From positions 37,890,642-37,954,641 of the forward strand of contig CM056733.1 of assembly GCA_029844215.1 (NCBI GenBank): a stretch of 64,000 nt of DNA, given 5' to 3'. The number at the start of each line of letters is the position of its first letter. Position 1 is the first letter of the stretch. A model generated the notes under the pieces. The model ran no database searches. It was not told the DNA's origin and was given only the letters and a program-made list of their open reading frames with translations. The stretch is from Przewalskia tangutica. Lineage: Eukaryota; Streptophyta; Magnoliopsida; Solanales; Solanaceae. The position numbers and the translations under genes are program-made. Of the stretch, positions 54,942-64,000 are shown one piece after another.

Positions 54942-57334
54942 TGTTATACCCCGTATTTCCAGAGTATGTACGTGAGGGCGTACGTATAAAAGTTTAAGCC
55001 TTAAAGTTAGGCATAGGTCGAAATATTGTGCACAACACACGAAAAGAATCGTTTTCCGACGAAACGCTTTCCAAACTTTGCGAAGGGAAAATTCCGGCTA
55101 TGTCATTTATTATTTTTACGGATTTTTCCGAGAGACGAAATATTTTGGACCAACGGGAGGGTGACACTTGTCACCCTCATATGGACGGCAACTTGGGCAA
55201 GGGTTGGACGATTTTGTGGCTTAGTTTTTGGTCAAGGAGTTGGTAGGATATTTGTGTAGTAGATGGATAAGGACACTTGCCTAAATCTCCACCTTACACT
55301 TGCCTACCACTTGGCTTCATCTTGGCCATTGGTTGGCCTATAAATACCCCCCTAACTTGAAGGTTTTCTTCATCCACAAATCAATTCTCCAAGTCTTGAA
55401 AAAAATCCCTCCCCTCTCTTATAGCTTTTCGTCCAAGCTCTTCTCCCCCCCCCCCTTCCTTGAGTCCTAGCCGAAACCTACCCCCCTCCCTTGGTAGAAA
55501 AGTTGTCTTCCAAGTATAGTTACTATTCCTAAATACCCTAGCCCCAAATCCCTTATAGTATTTAAGTAGAAGTTGTTAGAAACTTCTAAGGGTTTCTTGG
55601 AGCTATCAGAACGTACAAATTAGGAGCTAAACCTTGCTCAGGATCGACATTTAACTTGGATAATTTTGGGCTTATCGAGGTAAATACTCTTGTCCTTCTA
55701 TTGTAATTGGATATTACATATAAGAATAGTTAAGATTTGAGTATAAGATATAGAAGGATATTAAAGAATAGAATTGAACTGAAATCACATCAGAAGAATA
55801 ATAAAGAAGTATTGAATGTACTTACATGGGATCGTATTCTGATGAGACTTGTGTAGCTTGGCGGGTAGGAAGTCACCAATTTTCCGTAGAATAAAGAACC
55901 TCTGCTTAGAATAGTCTACAGAGTAGTCTAGACATTGATAGACGTATCTGACTATTATAGGTTGATTCTCTGCGCGCGACATATTCGACTTGGCAGGTGG
56001 TTTTCGCCGAGAAGGTATGTGATTCTTCCTATACTCTTGAGCATGATATTTTAAAATATATATAGTACGGTAGACGTACGTGTGTTAACTGGACGTACTT
56101 TTACGGCAATGTCTTTTGACTTAAGCCTGAATAATAAGAATCTTGAAGTATTTCAAAAGAATATTGAATCATTTTTAACAGAAGAGTAATATTTGGTTTT
56201 AAACAAAAAGCTTAAAAGTTATACTAGCTTTATGGGAAGTTAGGTATAACAACTTAAGAAAGATAAAAGGAACTGTTTACTTATTTGTTTATAAAAGCCT
56301 TGTATTGATTTCCGTAAAGTGTAGTAAGATTCTTTGAAAAGTAGACATATTATGATGCTACGTGTGTTAGTGTCTTGTGATGTTGTGAAAGGGGGTCATT
56401 CTTGTTGTGCTTACGTTGTTAAACGTTAAGACCGTTGTACTGTTATTATATCACATACCCCCTTGACTTGTTATACCGAGGGCTTGCCACCCTTGATGCG
56501 GGTCTATACGGCCTATGCGGTCTATATGACTATGCGGAGCTGCGGGAGTTCCAGGATTGATCATTCCGGGTGTTTTATCCGTCACGGGGATGCCTATGCG
56601 ATGCTGTGACTATGCGGTCTATGAGACTATGCGGATGCGGGAGTCGAGGAATGCAGGGGTTAGCTACCCCCGATGCGAGGAATACCTCATGCGGGTCTGT
56701 GTGTGACCTATGCGGGCTGCGGGAAGTCCAGGATTAGGCACGCATAATGATACTATGGGCGATTGGCCTTGCTTCGATCATTCGCGGCCTAGAAAAGACC
56801 AGTTACATTATATCTATTTTGCTCTTGTTTATGTTGTGGCACTATGTGCAGTTGAACTGGTTGTATTTGCAAATGGTTTTAAATACTTTGATTTTACTTG
56901 ATGCTACGATTTCGCATACTTGGTACCTGTTGTACTGACCTCCTTCGGGGGGCTGCGTTCATGCCGCAGGTAAGGGAAAGCAGGTGCTAGATCCACATCC
57001 TTAGGATCTCTACTTTGGTGTCAGGAGCTCCATCTTCTCCGGAGGCTCGACTTTTGGTATGGTTCTCCCTGATGTTGTAGATATATGTACATTCAGGGTA
57101 TGGCGGGGCCCTGTCCCGCCATAGTTGTTACATTCCTAAGTGCGTAGTCATGTTGTAAAGTTGGGATGTAACTGCTCACTCTTTATATATATATATGCCG
57201 AAAGCGACTTTCATCGATAAAGCGTGTCTCAATTTACATTTGTTTCATGTCTTGTTTTTATATTCCATTGATTACTCGATGTATGGCTACTTGGGTGCCG
57301 GTAAGGCACGATCCAGCCGGAACGGGTCGTGACA
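54942..57334 (+). mobile_element. 3' LTR of X
   Basis: 2393 bp. TATAAATA is at 55339-55346, donor 1 at 55680, exon 2 at 55961-56014, GTACGGTAGACGTAC at 56066, the repeat block at 56495-56738 and the stem-loop module at 56953-57120; it ends gtcgtgaca. It is very similar to the 5' LTR. Confidence 0.92.
56953..57120 (+). other. U5 stem-loop module (X 3' LTR, reference copy)
   Basis: Four inverted repeats in order: CTGCG/CGCAG (56953-56957 with 56965-56969), AGATCC/GGATCT (56989-56994 with 57004-57009), GAGCTCC/GGAGGCTC (57025-57031 with 57041-57048, one bulge) and GGCGGG/CCCGCC (57102-57107 with 57115-57120). In the RNA they would lie some 200-400 nt upstream of the PBS. Conservation of the arms in both LTR families suggests a structured RNA. 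Confidence 0.65.
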
Positions 57335-60113
57335 GCGATCGAGGACTCACGCGTAAAGTCATCACTCAAATATAACCCGAATTTAACGCACAACGGCCGC
57401 GTGCCGGCATCTTACCTCGGTATAAGCATGGCCATGGAACCATCCTAATGGAAGCATAATCGTGGGCCACCCATCGTGTCAGTATGTCCAAAGGAAATAA
57501 CAGGATAACAATCATAATGGAAGCATACTCGTGGGCCACCCATCGTGTCAGTATGTCCAAAGCAAATAACAAGATAACACTCCTAATGGAAGCATACCCG
57601 TGGGCCACCCATCGTGTCAGTATGTCCAAAAGGAAATAACAAGATAACAATCATAATGGAAGCATACTCGTGGGCCACCCATCGTGTCAGTATGTCCAAA
57701 GCAAATAACAAGATAACACTTACAATGGAAGCATACGTGGGCCACCCATCGTGTCGGTATGTCCAAAAGGATCGATATAGTGGAAGCATACAGTGGGCCA
57801 CCCATCGTGTCGATATGTCCATCAATCAACGGATAGCCCTCGGCGAGAGACGTGGTAGCACAGAAATACAACACTTGCACAACAAAGGCTATCACCACAA
57901 GCATAGGCAAGTTCAACATACTCATAGACTTTCATTTTATTACAACAAATCCGGATTTTAACCCCAAGGTACTACGTATTTTAACTCTTTAAAAGATCCA
58001 TTTCTTTCACAAAAAGTCACACGATACCCGTAGTATCCAAATAGAGTAACTATCTTTTTAAGTAAACCAAAACAATCTCCATATCTTCTTTTCGAATAAA
58101 CCAATTTAAGACAAAACCATGACTTCCTTTTTAAACCATTTTAAGACAAAACCATGCCTTTCTTTAAATCCAAAACATTTTAATTTCCTCAAGTCTCTTT
58201 TCTTTTAGAAAACAAGTTCCTTACTTTGGAATTTAAGAAAAATCAATACTTGTTATTAATGATCTTATTAAAGCAACCATGATCTAGGAAATGTAATACA
58301 ATTTTGTCTTATCTTAGCTTCTATGCAGATGGAGATTTCTACTGGTTTTAATATAATTAATTATTCAATACATTTTCCATTATTAACGCTGCAGTGGTTT
58401 GTTCGATACTTATTCTCATTTCCGAAATCAATATAACTTATTCCTTTTAAAACTCAATTACCCATTTCTCATAAAAGCGGTTTCACAACTTTTTAACACA
58501 AACCAAGTCCTTAATATTTCACATCAAGTCATTTATAAGTCAAGTCTCTTATCTTTTAAAAACCACAAACCATTTCTTTACCTACAAAAAGTTGTTATAA
58601 CAAACTTCCCATAAAGCCGTTATAACACTTTATGTTTTAAACCAACCAAACTCGTTTAGCACACGTACGTCTACCGTACTACATAGTTCACATAATCATG
58701 CTAGAAAAGGTATGAAGAGGTTCACATACCTCGCGACGATTATCGACAATTAGCAAAACGCTCCAAAGTACTATAACCCTGCTAGCCTTTTCCACCCTTC
58801 AAGTAGAATACGCTACTCGTAGTACTTCAACCTATAAAGGCCACAAAACGTCTATCAACCTCTAGATCTCTTCGTAGAACAATTTTAAGTACAAGGTTCC
58901 TTATTCTACGTAAAATTCGGCAGCACCTCCCCCCCCCTGCAACCACATAAATCTCCTCATCTATCAAGGCCCGCTACCAAGCCAACAACTCCAGGGGTTA
59001 CACGTCTAACCGGACGTGTACAATTCTACTCCACAATAATACTACAAGTCTACTGTAAATACAGTCCAATGTAAATACAATTCAATTCTTTATAAACATC
59101 CTTCCATATATCTTATACTCAATTCTAAACTACTACAACATGTAATATCCAATTACAATAGAAGGACTAAGATCATTACCTCGATAAGCCCAAAATTATC
59201 CAAGATTATAAGTCGATCCTGAGCAACGTTTAGCTCCAATTCCTTACGCTCCAACCCGCTCCAAACAACCCTTAGAAGTTTCTAAACAACTCCTCTTAAC
59301 ACTTCATCTAACTATGAAGGTTTTTCCTAGGGTTTCGTTTTGTGACTATTGGAATAAAGTAGTATTTTCGGGCTCTTAGTATAAAGATAACTTTAGAATA
59401 CTATAAGGGATTTTAGGCTAAGGTATATGGGATTATAACAATACTTGAATAAATTCTTTCACAAGAGGGGGGGGGTGTGGGACGAGAACCACAAAGGGAG
59501 GGAGGGGGAATTTTTGCCTTGGAAAAATATTTCAAGTGAGGGATGAATAAAGTCTTGCAACAAGGGAGGTATTTATAGAGAAATCAATGGCTACGATCAA
59601 AGCAAGTGTATGGTGAGGATTTGGTCCATGTGGGAGTGGATTCCTCCAACCAAGTGTCCACCACAACAATGAGACATGTGTCCACCACAAAAATTGGACA
59701 AGTGGCTTGCCAGTTGTCCACCAAAAACGTCCAACACTTGTCCACCAACCATTCGGCCAACATGGCCACATGGGGGTGACACGTGTCGCCCCCCTACTCG
59801 TCCAAAATATTTCATCTTCCGAAAATATCCGTAATGCCGAAATCTCGAAAATAAAGTGGGCCCCACAACCCGTAAATTTTCCCCGTGGGCCCCACGTGAC
59901 CAATTCCGGAAATAAAATTCCATAATTCTCAAATATTCCAAAAAGTCCGAATACCAAATCTGGGAATCCAATTCCCATTAACGAACCTTTTTCCTTCACA
60001 AAATCCGGAAACTTTTCCGTCGAAAAATCACATCTTTCTTCCTTTCCAATTTTTGTGTCGTATTCTCGTACGAACGTCTTCGTATACATACCCTGGAACT
60101 ACGGGGTGTAACA
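57335..60113 (-). mobile_element. 3' LTR of IX, right part
   Basis: Continues the LTR cut at 44269 to its terminus at 60113, about 3.3 kb in all. It carries a 69-bp minisatellite (57446-57830), the exon-2-like block (58730-58830) and GTACGTCTACCGTAC at 58664. TATA box is the reverse complement of tatttata near 59570. Confidence 0.87.
57446..57830 (-). repeat. 69-bp minisatellite of IX, six copies
   Basis: Units begin at 57446, 57515, 57584, 57654, 57723 and 57778 (last spacing 55). Core taatggaagcatac, gtgggccacccatcgtgtc and agtatgtccaaa. The flanking block reading gtgatagcctttgttgtgcaag on the minus strand marks the same slot as in I and XI. Confidence 0.92.
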
Positions 60114-60149
60114 TTCTCCCCCCCTTAGAAACATTCGTCCCGAATGTTC
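60114..60149 (-). other. PPT and PPT-proximal hairpin of IX
   Basis: Reverse complement of ttctcccccccttag at 60114-60128, then arms at 60128-60149. Confidence 0.82.
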
Positions 60150-60645
60150 CTTCTAAGTCTCAAAACATACATGCGCTGGTATAGTCTTCACTACTATACT
60201 TACAAAACCACTTATGCCACACCTGGCTATAATATAACACATGCGCAAAACTCCAATCCAAGCCAACGAGGAATCACCTCTAACATCACAAAAGCTTCCA
60301 CCTATGGTCTAAAGGATACTCTCTTCGCATCTTCACTTCACAACAAAATGATCCCTTTTATTCTGTTAACACACGTTCACTCTTTTTCTTACTCGTCATA
60401 CCCTTCTCGTACACCCGAACTCTCTCTAGTACACGTACTATACTCCAGTTATCGCTTCAGTTTCCAAAACCTTGGAGTCACTACCTCCAAACTTGGTCAT
60501 TTTACTAGCCTCAAATTCCTTTAAGGCCCTTCCCGGCCTTCACGATCTGATTCGGGTCGAACGCATCCACGAACTCGTACAACGGTTACCTAAACTTGGG
60601 CCTTGCACCCTCGTGATCCTACCACCTGGCGGGACCACCTCGAAC
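60150..60645 (-). other. Truncated internal region of IX (non-coding module)
   Basis: Matches the 3' internal part of element I (reverse of tggtcccgccaggtgg and gggtcacgagggtgc). IX was therefore of the gag-only type. It ends abruptly at about 60645, with gag, PBS and 5' LTR missing. The antisense frame 60144-60524 matches that of 11648-12142. Confidence 0.65.
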
Positions 60646-60830
60646 TTATAACAACTTTATGTAGGTAAAAGAATGGTTTATGGATTTTTTTTAAAAAAAG
60701 ATAAGAGACTTGACTTATATTTGACTTGACTTGATATGTGAAGAACTTGAATTGTGTGGAAAGTTGTGGAACCTCATTCGTGAGTAATGAGTACTTGGTT
60801 TTGAATAATAATGTTATATTGATTTCGAGC
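60646..60830 (+). mobile_element. Orphan LTR fragment, plus strand
   Basis: About 185 bp homologous to mid-LTR sequence of I and XI (ataacaactttatgtaggta, then cctcattcgtgagtaatgag). It is fused to IX on the left and to an opposite-strand LTR piece on the right, with no duplication. Deletion or ectopic recombination scar. Confidence 0.7.
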
Positions 60831-61047
60831 TAATAAACCAACTTCCCATAAAGTTGTTATATTAACCCTTCACTTTAGTAAAACTACACTTTTCCCCTAA
60901 CTAAGGGACTTATACATTCTTAAAACGACACAAGTCTTTATATACTTAAAACAAGTAAGAATACCAAATCTTGTACGTCTACCGTACTACATAGTTACAT
61001 CTATTCATGCTTAAGAGATAGGAAAGCTTCACATACCTCTTTGGTCA
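60831..61047 (-). mobile_element. LTR fragment of the second family, minus strand
   Basis: Resembles VII reversed (aaccaacttcccataaagttgttat, the cgtctaccgtac motif, cacatacctct). It may be the remaining end of the VIII 5' LTR. It is broken at 61047 by XII. Confidence 0.65.
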
Positions 61048-64000
61048 TGTCACGACCCGTTCCGGGGCCCGTGACTGGTGCCTTACCCGGGCACCCAAGT
61101 AGTCATACATCAGAGAAATCAGCGGAAAATAAAACAACCAAAATATGAAACAGTATAAATAAGACACAGTTTCTGGGAAAAAAGTTGCCTTTCGGCATAT
61201 ATGTTTATAAGTACCCCAAAATGAACAGTTACATCCCAACCTTACAACAGGTCTACAGACCTCTAAGAGTTTAAAACAACAATGGCGGGACAGGGCCCCG
61301 CCATACCCCTGAATACAAATATCTACAACGACAGGGGACCATACCAAAATGCTAAGCTTCCGGAGAAACGGAGCTTTCCAATAAACGGTGATCCTAAGAA
61401 CGGGGATCAACAGTAGGAGTACCTTTACCTGCGGCATGAACGCAGCCCCCCGAAGGAGGTCAGTACAACAGGTACCAAGTATGTGAAACCGAAAATACTG
61501 TAAATGAAATCATAGTAGTCTATATAAAGCAGGAGACATGTATGATAACCAAAACTACGATTCCTGATAAATAAGCGATCATGTCAGTCGGGGACTCACG
61601 CCTCAAAGTCATCATAAAACCGTGCGGGGTAAATGCGAGGCATAGCCGACTACTAAAACCCACGAGACAATAAGGTCGTAAATCGTATCATGAGATCTGT
61701 CTGCACCGTCACATGATCAAAGCCGCCACTCGCGCGATATCTAATGTGCGCGTCTAGCCCCGGAACTTTCCGTAGCTCGCACGGGCCACTCCAATGGCCC
61801 GCATGGTATTCCCGCATCGAGGGTAGCTACTCCCAGCGTCTGGACTCGCCGTCCGCGTAGCCACAAAGACCGCGTGACCACAAGGGCGCGATACTAACAC
61901 GGAACTCCGTAGCTCTGCGATAGGCCATACGGACCTACATAAGGTATTCTCGAATCATAGGTCACTAGACCCGCTGAGTCTACCCGCGTGGAGGCTTAAC
62001 CGGAATCATGAGTGATATAATATCAACATGAGCGGTTTATCGTTTAAACAATCTAAGCATAATAAGGGAAAACCCCTCTACACAAACATCACAAGATACT
62101 AACTCACGTAGCATCCTAACATGTTTACTTATCAAGTCAACAAGAAAGTATTACAAGACTATCACAAATCAATACAATCAAGTTATTCACACAAGGTACT
62201 TTCTACATTATGCTAACAAGTTCGGGTTTTTAGCCCCAAAGTACTTTATGTATTACTCTTTTAAAAGATTCGTTTCTTTCACAAAAGTCACACAATACCC
62301 GTAGTATAAAAAATAGAGTGATTATCTTTTGAAGTAAATCAACACATTTCTCTTTGTAAAATCAAGTAACAACATTCTTTTCCCAACGCTTAAGTTTGCC
62401 TAATTTCAATTACTCAAGTTTCTCATTTTCGAAAGGTTTTGTAGTCATAGTTAATCCTTTAAAACAATTTGAGAAACATATACCTTATGTGTGAGTAGGT
62501 TATTATTGTTCATAATAATCTTATTACAGCAGCCATGATCTAGGAAATGTAATATCATTTTGTCTCATCTTAGCTCCTATTCTACTGGTTTTAATAATAC
62601 TTTATTAGTCAAAATATTTCCCTTTATTAGCGCTGCTGTGGTTTGTTCGACATTTATTCTGATCGGTAAAACATCATTCCTTTTGAAAACCAAAAATACT
62701 ATTTACTCACGAATGAGGTTTCACACTTTTTAACAAAATTCATATTAGTATAATAAGTCAAGTCTCTTATTTCCTTAAATCAATAAATCGTTCTTTTTAT
62801 CACTCTTAAGCCGTTATACCTAACTTCCCATAAAGCTAGTATAACTCTTAAGCTTTTAAAACCAAGTGTTACTCTTCTTTCAAAAAAGGTTTCTTAATTC
62901 TTTTGAACTTCTTCAAATTCTTTTTATTCAGGCTTAAGTCAGAAGACATTGCCGTAATTATTATTCAGGCTTAAGTCCGAAGACATTGCCATAATTATTA
63001 TTCAGGATTAAGTCCGAAGACATTGCCGTAATTATTATTCAGTTAACACACGTACGTCTACCGTACTATATACATATTCTTTAAAATATCATGCTCAAGA
63101 GGATAGGAAGAATCACATACCTTCTCGGCGAAATCCACCTGCCAAGTTGAATATGTCGTGCGCAGAGAATCGACCTATAACAGTCAAATACGTCTATCAA
63201 CGTCAGATCTCGCATAAAGCTCTAAGCGAGAGGTTCGTTATTCTATGGACATTTGGGCAGCACTTCCCTACCGGTGAGCTACTCAAGTCTCATTGTGGAA
63301 ACAGTCCCATGTAAATCTGATTCTATTATTCTTCTTTTAAACCGCCTACTGTGATAACAATTCAATTATTCTTTAATATCCTTCTAAGTATTTATACTTA
63401 TTCCTATACTTCTACAGTATGTATTCTAATTACAAAAGGAGGATAAGGTTATTTACCTCGGTAAGCCCAATAATATCCTAAATAAAAGTCGCGCCTGAGC
63501 AAGGTTTAGCTCCTAAGTTGTGCGCTCAGAGTGGCTCGAAAACCTTAGAAGTTCTTCACAACTTCTAAGGACTAAGGGATTTGGGCTAGGGTATTTTGGG
63601 CATTATAACAATACTAGAAGGCAACTTTTTAACCAAGGGAGGGGGTAGGTTTGGCTAGGCTAGGGGTTGCTCTCGGTTAGAGCTTCTCAAAGGGAGGGTG
63701 TGTTTGGACGAAAACAAGAGGGAGAGGGAGGGATTTGAGACTTAGAAAGATTGCTCAATTTAGGATGAAATAACTCTTCAACAAGGGGGGGTATTTATAG
63801 GTCAAGACATGGCCAACCAATGGCCAAGATGGTGCCAAGTGCAAGGCAAGTGTAAGGTCAAGATTAGGGCAAGTGTCCTTGGCCAACTTGCACACAAAAT
63901 ATCCTACCAACTACAAGACAAAGATGGCCATCCATTCGGCCCTATTGCCGTGACAAGTCCACCAATGAGAGGGTGACAAGTGTCGCCTCTCGTTGGTCCA
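61048..64000 (-). mobile_element. LTR of XII, running off the right edge
   Basis: Starts at tgtcacgacccgttccggggc with left flank GGTCA (61043-61047). It holds the stem-loop module (61280-61450), the cgcatgg repeat block (61735-61990), the aggcttaag triple repeat (62925-63040), GTACGTCTACCGTAC at 63052, an exon-2-like block near 63115-63180 and a TATA box (reverse complement tatttata) at 63791-63798. The last roughly 200 bp of U3 lie outside the window. Confidence 0.87.

Larger units (their letters stand above)
44270..57334 (+). mobile_element. Element X, gag-pol Tekay-like retrotransposon
   Basis: Plus-strand element with about 9.64 kb of its own sequence, the same family and size as III. 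5' LTR is 44270-44712 plus 48138-50013, PBS 50018-50029, gag-pol about 50215-54799, PPT 54929-54941 and 3' LTR 54942-57334. Flanks AGCAG (44265-44269) and GCGAT (57335-57339) are not a clean duplication; the difference involves a CAG. Its 5' LTR carries solo LTR XI. Confidence 0.9.

Noticed and set aside
57366..57961. Frames with repeated DILTRWVAHEYAS-type peptides
   Set aside because: They arise from the 69-bp minisatellite of IX and shift frame from unit to unit.
59532..60089. 185-codon frame in the U3 of IX
   Set aside because: Lies in LTR promoter sequence, is not conserved in II or III at the same place, and has low-complexity Trp/Gly/Val content.

Overview
This window is a block of repeat-rich plant DNA made almost entirely of nested Ty3/gypsy LTR retrotransposons. 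I find no host gene, tRNA, rRNA or CRISPR array that I can support. The polyprotein order (gag with a CCHC knuckle, protease with DPGS, RT with FIDD, RNase H, integrase with a GPY motif, then a chromodomain-like tail) and a primer-binding site matching initiator-Met tRNA place the elements in the Tekay/Del branch of the chromoviruses. The LTR termini (TGTTATACC or TGTTACACC at the start, GTGACA at the end) and the U5 sequences recall asterid repeats, most likely Solanaceae. That taxonomic guess is from memory, not from a search.

Elements are numbered I to XII here. LEFT NEST (3914-31545): element III (minus, gag-pol, 9.6 kb of its own sequence, target duplication GAACA) holds element II in its 3' LTR (minus, gag-only, duplication CTAGG). 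Element II holds element I in its own 3' LTR (plus, gag-only, flanks CCAAA/CCAAT). Left of this nest are two partial minus LTRs, VI inserted into V. The site that received III is a short unidentified sequence (3882-3918 plus 31546-31926) joined to IV, a 5'-truncated pol remnant on the plus strand with its LTR (31927-35008).

RIGHT NEST (35009-61047): the LTR of IV is interrupted by VIII (minus, second LTR family, internal region reduced to 1.4 kb). VIII carries a complete solo LTR, VII (plus), inside the minisatellite of its 3' LTR. Its 5' LTR is broken by IX (minus, truncated). IX holds X (plus, gag-pol, 9.6 kb). The 5' LTR of X holds the solo LTR XI (duplication CTTCT). After scrambled LTR pieces (60646-61047), a further minus LTR, XII, runs off the right end.

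Working model of the family: each LTR is 2.2-3.5 kb, with a short U3 (TATA box about 450 bp in) and a U5 of about 2-3 kb. Inside U5 I see sequences that look like a spliced leader (donor, short internal exon, second donor), a minisatellite slot whose repeat differs between subfamilies, and a run of stem-loops just before the PBS. A conserved hairpin abuts the polypurine tract at all seven internal 3' ends. III and X would encode the proteins. I and II keep only gag plus a conserved non-coding module and would depend on autonomous relatives for reverse transcription and integration.

Caution: sequence differences between near-identical copies are concentrated at CAG/CTG, including inside the invariant PBS. 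Many apparent frameshifts in gag-pol may therefore be assembly or base-calling errors at methylated CHG sites rather than real decay.
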